From Alphaproteobacteria bacterium MarineAlpha11_Bin1 (GTDB lineage: Bacteria > Pseudomonadota > Alphaproteobacteria > MPNO01 > UBA830): a stretch of DNA of 64,000 bases. Location: positions 186,001 through 250,000 of the forward strand of contig PTJZ01000002.1 of the NCBI GenBank assembly GCA_002937455.1. Reading direction: 5' to 3'. The position numbers and the translations under genes were made by a program. The notes under the pieces are model-generated. The model searched no databases. It was given only the letters and a program-made list of their open reading frames with translations, and had not been told where the DNA came from. Below are positions 1 to 8,570 of this stretch, in pieces; positions within the stretch are counted from its first letter, which is position 1; every line of letters begins with the position of its first letter.

Positions 1-353
1 ATAGGATGTGCGCGTTTTGGGTATTGACGAATTACATCTATGTGAGCACGGGAGATATTGCGGCGACCTCGCTCATCCCGCTCAAACTTTCGTAATTGCG
101 AGCGGGTTGGCAGTTCACCGTGCCACATCAAATATGCCACCTCCTCAAATTTACAGTTCGCAGCAAGGTCCTGCACCGCATATCCGCGATAGGTCAGCGA
201 ATTAGTTTCCGGCATCACCTTCGAGACCGACGTGGTATCGACAGTGACACCAGCGAGTCCTTTGTAGATCGTCGGTTCCGAGACCTTAATTTTTTTCGAT
301 TTTATCGAGCCTGTTTCATTCACTCTTCTTTTTTTTGTCGCGGACTTAGCCAT
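1..353 (-). CDS. prpC: 2-methylcitrate synthase PrpC, N-terminal part (cut by window edge)
   Basis: The first 117 codons of a methylcitrate synthase, which condenses propionyl-CoA with oxaloacetate; the rest lies beyond the left edge. After a Lys-rich lead of about 25 residues the frame gives YKGLAGVTVDTTSV (from residue 30), LTYRGYAVQDLA and FEEVAYLMWHGELPTRSQL, the N-terminal citrate-synthase core in its PrpC form. The catalytic His/His/Asp residues are in the missing part, so ordinary citrate synthase is excluded mainly by context. The ATG (353-351) shares its A with the TGA of prpB, so translation is probably coupled. It is the third gene of a minus-strand prpD-prpB-prpC operon. Confidence 0.9.
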   Translation of the reverse strand, partial: MAKSATKKRRVNETGSIKSKKIKVSEPTIYKGLAGVTVDTTSVSKVMPETNSLTYRGYAVQDLAANCKFEEVAYLMWHGELPTRSQLRKFERDERGRRNISRAHIDVIRQYPKRAHP

Positions 354-1264
354 CACTCTCCCCCGTGTCCTTCGCTTCCAAAGTTGAATATATCCTTGTC
401 GAACTTATCGTAATCCCCGTAACGGATGAGTTCGTATAATCGAGTTCTTGTCTGCATTCGGTCCACAATCTCGCGCTGCGTGCCGTCTTTCCTAAGCTTA
501 GAAAAGCCATCCTCAACCGCCTTCATTGACAAACGCAGAGAGGTCACCGGATAAATAGCAATGTTGTACCCAAGCTCTTCGAGTTCGTTCTTTGTCAGTA
601 ATGGCGTTTTTCCGAATTCTGTTAGGTTAGCAAGCAAAGGAACGTCGATAGCTTCACGAACTTTTTCATATTCTTCCCAACCCTGAAGTGCTTCGGGAAA
701 GATTGCGTCGGCACCTGCATCTGTGTACGCCTTGCAGCGATCAATCGCCGCATCCAATCCCTCCGATGCGCGGGCATCTGTCCGCGCCATCAGGAGAAAA
801 TTAGGGTCCTTTTTAGCATCCGATGCGGCGCGGATCTTCATCACCATTTCTTTCGTCGGTACTATAGATTTGTTATCCAGATGACCGCACCGCTTTGGGT
901 TTACCTGATCCTCTAGATGGCAGCCCGCGAGGCCGAGTTGTTCTAACTCCTGTATGCTGCGGGCAGCGCTCATTGGCTCACCAAAGCCAGTGTCAATATC
1001 AATCAGTGCAGGTAAGTCTGTCACACGTGATATCTGGAGCCCTCTCTGCGAGACCTCAGTCAATGTAGTCAAACCAATATCTGGCAGGCCAAGCTCCGCC
1101 GATAATGCGGCACCCGAGATATAGACTCCATCGAAACCTTGTTCTTCGATAATAAGCGAAACGATAGGCGCATGGGCGCCCGGAAACTGGAGCAGGCGGC
1201 CAGTTGCAAGTTCTTCGCGAAACGCCGCTCGTTTTTCATAAGCAGTCTTTCTAGATAATAACAT
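353..1264 (-). CDS. prpB: 2-methylisocitrate lyase (ICL/PEP mutase superfamily)
   Basis: 303 residues, the usual length for PrpB, which cleaves 2-methylisocitrate to pyruvate and succinate. Visible family marks are the Mg-binding DIDTGFG stretch (residues ~89-95), the ED pair (~118-119) and the catalytic loop KRCGH (124-128), the isocitrate lyase/methylisocitrate lyase signature with the active-site Cys. Its start overlaps the prpD stop by one base and its stop overlaps the prpC start by one base, a tightly coupled operon. The related 2,3-dimethylmalate lyase is a less likely alternative. The prp context makes methylisocitrate lyase the best call. Confidence 0.92.
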   Translation of the reverse strand: MLLSRKTAYEKRAAFREELATGRLLQFPGAHAPIVSLIIEEQGFDGVYISGAALSAELGLPDIGLTTLTEVSQRGLQISRVTDLPALIDIDTGFGEPMSAARSIQELEQLGLAGCHLEDQVNPKRCGHLDNKSIVPTKEMVMKIRAASDAKKDPNFLLMARTDARASEGLDAAIDRCKAYTDAGADAIFPEALQGWEEYEKVREAIDVPLLANLTEFGKTPLLTKNELEELGYNIAIYPVTSLRLSMKAVEDGFSKLRKDGTQREIVDRMQTRTRLYELIRYGDYDKFDKDIFNFGSEGHGGE

Positions 1265-2772
1265 CAGAAAATTCCCTGGTCGTCTCTCGCGGCATGATCA
1301 AGTGCTGATGCGTCAAGTGTGACATGCAACCCACAAATTTCGTCCGCAGTGAGATCAGGCAGGCGCTGGACTGTATCTATAAAACGATCGCGTTCGCCGG
1401 GGCTTACAATGCCCTCGACCAACGTGTTGAACTTTTTTATGTAGTTCTCCCGGGCGAATGGCCGAGCCCCTGCAGGATGTGCATCGGCCACCGCCAACTC
1501 GTCCTCAAAGATCGTTCCATCCTTCATAGTGATAACTACTCGACCACCGAAAGCTCGCTGATTGGGGTCAGAATGGTGGTAGCGCTCGGTCCATATCGGA
1601 TCTTCAATCGTCGAGATCTTATGCCAGAGTTTAACCGTCTCGGGTCGCTGCGCCCGCTCAGGCGCATAGGATTTAACGTGGTGCCATGCCTGATCCTGTA
1701 AAGCGACCGCGAAAATATACATTATCGAGTGATCGAGCGTTTCGCGGCTTGCATTGGGATCCATCTTTTGTGGGTCACCAGCACCCGTTCCAATGACGTA
1801 ATGAGTATGATGGCTGGTATGAATAACAATACTATCGACGGCATCGAAATCGGAGATATTGACGCCCATTTTACGAGCAAGGTCGATCAGCGCCTGACTT
1901 TGGTACTCTGCAGAATGTTCCTTCGTGTAGGTCTCAAGGATCGCGCGCTTGGGCTCTCCATTTTCTGGAAGTGGCACCGTGTAGTTAGCCCCAGGACCAT
2001 CCAACATCCAAGCGAGCACACTATCCTCTCCCTCGTAGATTGGTGATGGCGCACCCTCACCACGCATACACCGGTCGACCGCTTCTATCGCAAGTTTTCC
2101 GGCATGGGCAGGAGCGTAAGCTTTCCAGCTAGAAATCTCACCTTTACGCGACTGTCGCGTGGTGCAGGTGACGTGCAAACCCTGCTGTACAGATTGGTAT
2201 ATCGTCTCTGTGTCTAGCCCGAGAAGTGTACCGATCGCCGCCGATGCGGATGGACCGATATGCGCGATATGATCGATTTTATGTTCGTGGAGGCAAATAC
2301 CCTTCACAAGATTAACTTGGATTTCGTACCCAGTCGCTATTCCTCGCAACAATTCCTTGCCGGTGCGCCTCTTCTGCTGGGCTACTGCCAGCGTCGGGGG
2401 AATGTTATCACCTGGATGTGAATAATCGGCGGCGAGGAATGTGTCATGATAGTCTAATTCCCGGACTGCCGTGCCATTTGCCCAGGCGGCCCATTCCGCC
2501 GAGAACCTCTGACCTAAAGGCATGCCAAATATCGTCGCGCCGCCGTCGCGAGGATGGCAGATCGCCATCGCACGGGCGTTTGCCACCGACCGTCTATTTA
2601 CGGACGCCATGGCCACCGAAGCATTATCGATCATCCGATTGATCACCATATTAGAGACTTCGTCTTCGACCTCTACTGGGTCAGAAGCGACGGCCGCGAT
2701 CTTCCATGCCAGCTGATCTTCGCGTTTAAGCTCCTGCTTCGATGGATAAACCTTTATAATATGATTTTTCAC
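1264..2772 (-). CDS. prpD: 2-methylcitrate dehydratase PrpD
   Basis: 502 residues, close to the 480-500 of PrpD, which dehydrates 2-methylcitrate to 2-methyl-cis-aconitate. The diagnostic stretch [20 protein letters not shown] (residues ~104-123) is present, as are the downstream MmgE/PrpD fold blocks. It is the first gene of the prpD-prpB-prpC operon, and its TGA shares one base with the prpB ATG. About 280 bp separate it from the divergent ThDP enzyme, so the promoter lies there. No PrpR-type activator gene is seen in the window. Confidence 0.93.
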   Translation of the reverse strand: MKNHIIKVYPSKQELKREDQLAWKIAAVASDPVEVEDEVSNMVINRMIDNASVAMASVNRRSVANARAMAICHPRDGGATIFGMPLGQRFSAEWAAWANGTAVRELDYHDTFLAADYSHPGDNIPPTLAVAQQKRRTGKELLRGIATGYEIQVNLVKGICLHEHKIDHIAHIGPSASAAIGTLLGLDTETIYQSVQQGLHVTCTTRQSRKGEISSWKAYAPAHAGKLAIEAVDRCMRGEGAPSPIYEGEDSVLAWMLDGPGANYTVPLPENGEPKRAILETYTKEHSAEYQSQALIDLARKMGVNISDFDAVDSIVIHTSHHTHYVIGTGAGDPQKMDPNASRETLDHSIMYIFAVALQDQAWHHVKSYAPERAQRPETVKLWHKISTIEDPIWTERYHHSDPNQRAFGGRVVITMKDGTIFEDELAVADAHPAGARPFARENYIKKFNTLVEGIVSPGERDRFIDTVQRLPDLTADEICGLHVTLDASALDHAARDDQGIF

Positions 2773-3009
2773 TTGCGAATGGCTCCGTATTGATCTGGGA
2801 GTGGTTTTGGCGGGTCATCATAGCCCTAGCCTCGATTGCGTCAACGAAACGCACTCCATGCCTTGCGGATGAATGAACGCTATGAGACGGTTAGTCTGAT
2901 TATTCAAGGTTTAGTGGATGCTCACCTTTATGAAACGCGTTTAAATCTTATGTTATGACCTAGAAATTTGCGTCCTCGACACCCATCCTCATGCAATAAC
3001 GAAAGCATA

Positions 3010-3040
3010 GCGGCTTGCAGCCGCAGTTTGGGTTTAAACC
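3010..3040 (+). promoter_or_regulatory. Hairpin and palindrome in the leader of the ThDP enzyme gene
   Basis: GCGGCT-TGC-AGCCGC (3010-3024) is a perfect 6-bp inverted repeat with a 3-nt loop. It is followed by the perfect 10-bp palindrome GGTTTAAACC (3031-3040), just upstream of the ribosome binding site AAGGAAAG and the ATG at 3056. There is no T-tract, so this is not a terminator. It could be an operator or an mRNA structure. The rest of the 283-bp divergent region shows nothing I can name. Confidence 0.35.
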
Positions 3041-3055
3041 GATAAGGAAAGAACC

Positions 3056-4738
3056 ATGGCCGATACTACCTCTTCTAACCTCCGAACAGGTGGACAAATC
3101 CTAGTCGACTGCCTGCGCCTTCACGGTGTTGATAAAGTGTTCTGCGTGCCCGGTGAGAGCTATCTGGCAACTCTGGACGCGTTTCACGACGTTCAAGACA
3201 AGATAGAACTAGTCGTCTGTCGCCAAGAGGGTGGAGCAACCAACATGGCAGACGCATGGGGTAAGATGACGGGGAAGCCGGGCATTGCTTTCGTTACGCG
3301 CGGCCCCGGCGCAACCAACGCCTCGGTCGGCATTCACACCGCTCGACAAGACTCAACGCCCCTTATCCTGTTTGTCGGTCAGGTCGCTCGCGACACGGCG
3401 GAACGCGAAGCTTTCCAGGAGGTCGACTATCGCCGTATGTTTGGCGAAATGACGAAGTGGGTCGCGCAGATAGATGACCCGGCACGAATCCCGGAAATGG
3501 TAAGCCGGGCCTTTCATGTTGCTACGTCTGGCCGGCCGGGCCCGGTCGTGCTCGCCCTCCCGGAAGACATGCAGACAGAACATGCAGACGCCGTCGACGG
3601 CGAAGCGTATTGTTCCTCGCACGCTAGCTGCAGTTCTGCGGACTTGGATAAATTCCGCTATCTGCTCACTGTAGCAAGAACACCATTGGTGTTGGCGGGT
3701 GGCGGGGGTTGGACGCAAGAGGCTTGCGACGACCTTGCCACTTTCTCGGAAAGAAATCACCTCCCCGTCGCCGTCGCCTTCCGCCGTCAGGACCTGATGG
3801 ATAACCGACACCCCAATTATGCCGGCGTCGTTGGTCTCGGTATCAACCCAACCCTTAAAGAACGGATAGACAATGCCGATCTATTGATAGTGCTTGGTAC
3901 GCAGCTAGGAGAAATTGTCAGCGGTGGATATACCTATTTCACTTTTCCAAAGCCGAGGCAGACGATGGTCCACATCAGCGCTGGGGTAGAGGAACTTAAT
4001 AAAGTTTACCAGGCCGACCTCAGTATCAACGCCGGTATGTCGGAATTCTGCGCTGCAGCCAAGTCGATAGAACCTGTAGATGCGCCCTGGAAAACTGAGA
4101 CAGATGCCGCACATGCGGAATATATGGCCTTTTCCGCCCCTTCTGACATGCCAGGAGATGTTAATTATTCGGAGATCATAGGCTGGCTAAGCGATAATCT
4201 TCCAGAGGATGCATTGATCACTAACGGTGCTGGCAACTACACAGTCTGGCTACATCGATTCTTCCGATATAAGCAATATGGAACCCAGCTTGCGCCGCAG
4301 TCGGGCGCCATGGGATATGGTGTTCCGTCAGGAGTAGCAGCAAGCATCCGGCATCCGAAGCGCGTGGTCATCTCATTCAGCGGAGATGGTTGTTTTCAGA
4401 TGAACGGTCAAGAAATCGGAACCGCCGCCCAACAAAGAACCAACACAATCTTCGTTGTTGTGAATAATGGGATGTATGGCACCATTCGTATGCATCAGGA
4501 AATGCACTACCCCAAGCGCAAATCCGGTACCGATCTTTTTAATCCCGATTTTTCAGCTCTCGCTCGTGCCTATGGAGCCCACGGCGAAACAGTCTCAAAA
4601 ACTGAGGATTTCAGAGGCGCTTTTGAACGATGCTTGGAGAAGGAAGGTCCATCGCTAATTGAACTCATTGTAGAGCCCGACGCGATTTTACCGACAAATA
4701 CTCTGACAGCCATTCAAAAGGCTGCACTGTATCCTTGA
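3056..4738 (+). CDS. Acetolactate synthase-like thiamine-diphosphate enzyme
   Basis: 560 residues with the three-domain ThDP fold of acetolactate synthase large subunits. Seen: FCVPGESYLATLDAF (from residue ~29), the ThDP-activating Glu in VCRQEGGATNMAD (E58), and the C-terminal cofactor motif opening with GDGCFQMNGQE (~443) and closing with VVNN. Start supported by AAGGAAAG before the ATG. No regulatory small subunit (ilvN) follows, so a catabolic carboligase or decarboxylase of a 2-oxo acid is more likely than branched-chain amino acid synthesis. It stands alone on the plus strand between prpDBC (divergent) and a PEP-mutase-family gene (convergent). Substrate unknown. Confidence 0.8.
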   Translation: MADTTSSNLRTGGQILVDCLRLHGVDKVFCVPGESYLATLDAFHDVQDKIELVVCRQEGGATNMADAWGKMTGKPGIAFVTRGPGATNASVGIHTARQDSTPLILFVGQVARDTAEREAFQEVDYRRMFGEMTKWVAQIDDPARIPEMVSRAFHVATSGRPGPVVLALPEDMQTEHADAVDGEAYCSSHASCSSADLDKFRYLLTVARTPLVLAGGGGWTQEACDDLATFSERNHLPVAVAFRRQDLMDNRHPNYAGVVGLGINPTLKERIDNADLLIVLGTQLGEIVSGGYTYFTFPKPRQTMVHISAGVEELNKVYQADLSINAGMSEFCAAAKSIEPVDAPWKTETDAAHAEYMAFSAPSDMPGDVNYSEIIGWLSDNLPEDALITNGAGNYTVWLHRFFRYKQYGTQLAPQSGAMGYGVPSGVAASIRHPKRVVISFSGDGCFQMNGQEIGTAAQQRTNTIFVVVNNGMYGTIRMHQEMHYPKRKSGTDLFNPDFSALARAYGAHGETVSKTEDFRGAFERCLEKEGPSLIELIVEPDAILPTNTLTAIQKAALYP

Positions 4739-4763
4739 ACGGGGTACGTTTTGCCGAAGATGA

Positions 4764-5594
4764 TTATTCGGTCAGCATATTCATTTCCGGGTGGAGAATG
4801 TTACCTTCTCCCCACCCCAGAGTACCGGTGTCGTATAGTTCAGCACAGGCCTCGCGAACTTGGGTATAAATCATCAGGGAAAACAAGCCACCTATACTGA
4901 CCCGAGCAATGCCAATTTCGCGCAATTCATCGAGGCTAGGGGCAGCAGGATTAGCAAGAACGTTGACGGGGCCGTCAATGCCAGAGACCAGTCTTTCCAT
5001 CGTTTCTCGTTCGCGAACAAATGGCACGAAAACGCAACCTGCGCCAACCTCCAAATATGCATTGCAACGTCTGATGGCCTCATTCAGAGAATCCTCATTT
5101 CCTCCGCCACGAAATACGTCGGTCCGCGCGTTAATAACGAATGGCACGCCCGCGGCCTCCGACGCTTCCTTTCCAGCTCGGATCCGGGCTACGGAGCGAT
5201 CATAGTCAAGAAGTCGGGGACCTGAACCCTGTGACGACGAATCCTCAATATTGGCTCCCACCGCGCCCGCCGCTAGCGTTGCGATCACAGTATCCGCTAC
5301 CGCCTCTGGCTCCTCTCCATAACCAGCTTCCATATCTGCCGAAACCGGCAAATCAACACGATCTACTATCCGGCGGATGACAGACAACATATCGTCGCGG
5401 CTTATCACTTCTCCGTCGGGATAGCCTAACGACCAAGCTACGCCTGCGCTTGAAGTTGCTATGACAGGATAGTCGGCATCCGCTACTACACGGGCGCTTC
5501 CAACATCCCAGACATTAGGTAGGACCAGCATATCCTCATCATCAATTAGTGCCTGTAGTTTCTCGGCTTTTACGGTTAGTGCGGCTTTATCCAC
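4764..5594 (-). CDS. Isocitrate lyase/PEP mutase superfamily protein
   Basis: 276 residues. The (beta/alpha)8 fold marks are LVLPNVWDVGSARV near residue 25, the metal-binding SADMEAGYG (~90-98) and NIEDSS (~115-120). The KKCGH/KRCGH catalytic loop of isocitrate and methylisocitrate lyases is missing; the equivalent stretch reads QGSGPRLLD. It therefore belongs with the broad PEP mutase/phosphonopyruvate hydrolase/oxaloacetate hydrolase-like group (COG2513 type), C-C or P-C bond chemistry on a 2-oxo or 2-hydroxy acid. It is the last gene of the large minus-strand operon, 56 bp after a PrpD-family gene, which suggests a dehydratase/lyase pair. Confidence 0.75.
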   Translation of the reverse strand: MDKAALTVKAEKLQALIDDEDMLVLPNVWDVGSARVVADADYPVIATSSAGVAWSLGYPDGEVISRDDMLSVIRRIVDRVDLPVSADMEAGYGEEPEAVADTVIATLAAGAVGANIEDSSSQGSGPRLLDYDRSVARIRAGKEASEAAGVPFVINARTDVFRGGGNEDSLNEAIRRCNAYLEVGAGCVFVPFVRERETMERLVSGIDGPVNVLANPAAPSLDELREIGIARVSIGGLFSLMIYTQVREACAELYDTGTLGWGEGNILHPEMNMLTE

Positions 5595-5650
5595 TGCTTA
5601 CCCCTTTAATCCTCAATTCTGATCACCGAAACTGGAATAAATATGCATAG

Positions 5651-6973
5651 TCAAATCTGAACGTTTGGAACACCACCGCCATCCGCCATCGAGAGTATCC
5701 CATTGACCACTCCCTCAACGTCATTGACCATCGCGAAGGAGAGGAGTTCTCGCGATTTATTAATCATTTCCGTCCGGTTTAGCGGTAATTCGGGATCACC
5801 TTTGCAGGCACCGCGGGATGCTGTAACCGAACCTCCGTCTTTTAGATGCAAGGTCACCTCTCCACCCCAATCCCTCGGATATGCCGCGTTATATTTCTCG
5901 CCGGCCTGAACGTCTATGCAGTCTCGCAGCCTCGCTGCCCGATCCCGCGATGACGGGTCATAAGATTCGAAAACGTTTTTCCCATCCAACAAACTGATTG
6001 CGACGCAGTGCTGCAAAGAGAACTTCGCCTCGTATTCACTCTCCGGTTCAGGGCGATTGCAAACATCTATTGCCGCCTGGTAGGCAGTAACATCTACCCT
6101 GTCGATATCCTCCACATTTATTTTAGAAGAAAGCTCCAGAGCCGCGTCAATAACTGGGTGCGTATGCCGACAGGACGGCCATGGCTTGATCGACGTTAAG
6201 TGCACCTGCCAGGGCGCTTCCTGATTACGCAAGACGGCATCCGGATCCGCATCCGGACACGCACCGGAAAATAACCCTTTCGGACCTTCGAGGATTGCGG
6301 GCGGCCCAGTGAACCCGAGCTGAGCGAGTTGCGCGGCAACAATACCGGCTTCGGCACCTCGTCCCGCATGAAGATGTTTACTCATCGCACCGGTATTCAG
6401 AAATTCCCAAAGACCTGCAGACTGTGTACCCGCATTACCTAAAGCATGAACGGTCTCTCCGTCAGATAGGCCCAGTAACGTCGCGGCCGTCATTGCGGAG
6501 CCAAACGTGCCGCAGGTAGCGGTATTGTGCCACACCCTATAATGTTCCCTGCCAACCGCCATGCCGACCCGGGTACATGCCTCAAAGCCATAGAGTATGG
6601 CTTTGAGGAAGTTTTTTCCGGACGGGATTGCGTCTTGAGCCAGCGCGAGCGCAGCTGGAATTGTTACACAAGCCGGATGAACGACCGATGACTTGTGAAG
6701 ATCATCGACTTCAAGGATGTGGGTAAGCCCCCCCATTACGAAAGCGCGTCGGCCGCTATCTGCTTCCCTGCCCTTTAGGAATGTCAGCAGCATTTTGCCG
6801 GGGGTCGACCGCCGGCCAGCTAGCATATTAGCAACACCATCTAGTGTAAAAAGTGCCATCGCTTCTAGATCGGCCTGATCTATGTCCTTGTCACGGATCA
6901 AGGATACCAATTCTTCAGTCAGGGTACCTTTGAGCTGGGTTTCGTTACAGTGTTTCAGTTCTGTATTCATCAT
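5651..6973 (-). CDS. MmgE/PrpD family protein
   Basis: 440 residues, the length of generic MmgE/PrpD proteins (dehydratases or isomerases of tricarboxylic acids and relatives). Typical blocks are LFTLDGVANMLAGRR (from residue ~42), HPACVTIPAALALAQD (~99-114) and KPWPSCRHTHPVIDAALEL (~264-282). It is clearly a different branch from PrpD at 1264-2772, lacking the [15 protein letters not shown] motif. Starts at ATG 6973 or 6970. Lies between the broken TenA-like gene and the PEP-mutase-family gene in the same operon. Substrate unknown. Confidence 0.8.
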   Translation of the reverse strand: MMNTELKHCNETQLKGTLTEELVSLIRDKDIDQADLEAMALFTLDGVANMLAGRRSTPGKMLLTFLKGREADSGRRAFVMGGLTHILEVDDLHKSSVVHPACVTIPAALALAQDAIPSGKNFLKAILYGFEACTRVGMAVGREHYRVWHNTATCGTFGSAMTAATLLGLSDGETVHALGNAGTQSAGLWEFLNTGAMSKHLHAGRGAEAGIVAAQLAQLGFTGPPAILEGPKGLFSGACPDADPDAVLRNQEAPWQVHLTSIKPWPSCRHTHPVIDAALELSSKINVEDIDRVDVTAYQAAIDVCNRPEPESEYEAKFSLQHCVAISLLDGKNVFESYDPSSRDRAARLRDCIDVQAGEKYNAAYPRDWGGEVTLHLKDGGSVTASRGACKGDPELPLNRTEMINKSRELLSFAMVNDVEGVVNGILSMADGGGVPNVQI

Positions 6974-6984
6974 CTCTATCGGGA

Positions 6985-7298
6985 TTAGTTCATCGCGGGT
7001 GACTGGGGGTCTACTTCACCCAAAGCTTCGAAAAGATAGGTATCAGTTGTAGACGCCCATCTCAACATGTAGGCCTCTTCGACAACACAACGAGCTTAAT
7101 CATGGCGGCAAATTCCTGAATAGAAAATTTTACAAAATTTCCGTATTTGGCCATGTAAATGCCGCGGGCGCTTAGATCTAAATCACCCTTTGCAAGCTCT
7201 CGAAACATGGGATGGCGCTTCGTATGCCAGCGGTCGCGAATAGCTACTATATTATCGATAATATCATCGCTGGATGCGACTGCTCGTTCGGGTGGCAT
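6985..7298 (-). pseudogene. Broken TenA/PqqC-like (iron-containing redox enzyme type) gene
   Basis: The open frame from 7298 codes 78 residues. Its start resembles the first helices of TenA/PqqC-fold proteins: IRDRWHTKRHPMFRELAKG followed by YMAKYGNFVKFS. It has a strong AAGGAGGG ribosome binding site. The frame ends after residue 78, but an overlapping frame continues with VVEEAYMLRWASTTDTYLF down to a stop at 6985. Joined, the two pieces give only about 105 residues against about 230 for the family, so a frameshift plus an internal deletion is likely. A genuine small protein is the alternative. Family assignment rests on weak similarity. Confidence 0.4.
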
Positions 7299-7315
7299 TT
7301 GAGACCCTCCTTTTC

Positions 7316-8542
7316 TTAAGTAGCCGCGGTATAATCTGGGTATCTCTCAGATACATCTAGCTTGAAAAGCCGCCGCGCATTTTCACCGATTATGTTTTTC
7401 CGCTGACGATCATTAAGGAACGGGAGATCCCAGATGACACTTGGTAAATCCATATCCCAGTGCGGGTAATCAGAGCACCAGCAAAGTTGTGTTTCGGCAT
7501 TTATCATCTTGAACGTCATCTCCAAAACGTCTAGATCGTGTGGCATTTCCATTGGTTGGGACGAGTAATACATATTCGCCATGTACTCACTGGGTAGGCG
7601 TTTCAGTAGCGGCGCTTCCGATGACCGCATGCGGTAATCGTTATCGAGGCGCTGCATTAGCCACGGTATCCAGGCAAGCCCGCTCTCAATCCACATTACG
7701 TCAAGATTTGGAAAACGTTCCGGCAATCCGTTTATAATCCAGTTGCAGAGATGCACCGCGTTGTAGACAGTGAAACCCAGGGCATGGGTTACGAGGAACC
7801 GGTTCGTGTTGCCAAGCAGTTTATCGTTCCAGCTATAGGAGGCGTGAAAAGACAGCGGCTTTCCTATCTCCTGTATCAATGCATAGGTCTTCATGTAGGC
7901 ATTATCATATACTGGCTTATATCGCGTTGAGACCACCATAAAGCCCGCTACACCAGGCGCGTCGCCGAAGTCCCGAACTGTTTGATACGCCGCCTCCGGG
8001 TCATTGAACGGCAGATATAACATGGTTTTAAGCCGGGGTTCATTTGCTAGTATATGTTCAGTTAACCATCGGTTGTACGCCCGAGACATAGCTACTTCGT
8101 ATTCCGGCACCGGGTGTAGACCCAACAGCAACATTGGACCGGGGAATAACATAGCGTAATCTACACCCAACGCGTCCATCCATTTGAGGGAAAGGTGGAT
8201 ATCTCGATGAGTGCCATTGTCAGGTGTTCGATCCATCTTGCGAAGAGGATAGCGCGTGATCCGACCAGCTACATCCTGTGCACCCGGACTGCCAATCGTA
8301 AATGGACTGACGCCAACCCCACCGGCGGCATAAACCTGGCCGGTACGCCTTAAAACCGGATCCTCGATGAACTCAATGATCTCCGCCATAGACTCATTCT
8401 CGTAATGATGGCAGTCGACATCAACGACCAGTACGTCCTGCAGGTTTCTCTGATCTCGTTGTCGAGAAGCATTGATTAGGAGTTTCGAAGTATCAAACTC
8501 CTCAATCGTCATCTTGTGCAGATGATCTGTGGGAATTTCCAT
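7316..8542 (-). CDS. Amidohydrolase 2 (ACMSD-type) family enzyme, twin copy 1
   Basis: 408 residues, TIM-barrel amidohydrolase of the Amidohydro_2/ACMSD group, whose members carry out metal-dependent non-oxidative decarboxylation or hydrolysis of aromatic or ring-fission acids. Seen: N-terminal metal motif DVDCHHYE, His in LSFHASYSW, and the C-terminal Asp in CWCSDYPHWDMD. It is 28 bp downstream of a near twin (8571-9800) with tracts of identical DNA, and a third homologue lies at 40353-41591. It follows a Rieske ferredoxin and a small unknown gene in the operon, which suggests ring-acid catabolism. Exact reaction unknown. Confidence 0.85.
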   Translation of the reverse strand: MEIPTDHLHKMTIEEFDTSKLLINASRQRDQRNLQDVLVVDVDCHHYENESMAEIIEFIEDPVLRRTGQVYAAGGVGVSPFTIGSPGAQDVAGRITRYPLRKMDRTPDNGTHRDIHLSLKWMDALGVDYAMLFPGPMLLLGLHPVPEYEVAMSRAYNRWLTEHILANEPRLKTMLYLPFNDPEAAYQTVRDFGDAPGVAGFMVVSTRYKPVYDNAYMKTYALIQEIGKPLSFHASYSWNDKLLGNTNRFLVTHALGFTVYNAVHLCNWIINGLPERFPNLDVMWIESGLAWIPWLMQRLDNDYRMRSSEAPLLKRLPSEYMANMYYSSQPMEMPHDLDVLEMTFKMINAETQLCWCSDYPHWDMDLPSVIWDLPFLNDRQRKNIIGENARRLFKLDVSERYPDYTAAT

Positions 8543-8570
8543 CCGCTAGACCGCTCCTAAAAGGGCAATT

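Noticed and set aside
8..413. Two plus-strand open frames at the left edge
   Set aside because: The opposite strand encodes a clear methylcitrate synthase N-terminus over the same bases, so these are shadows.
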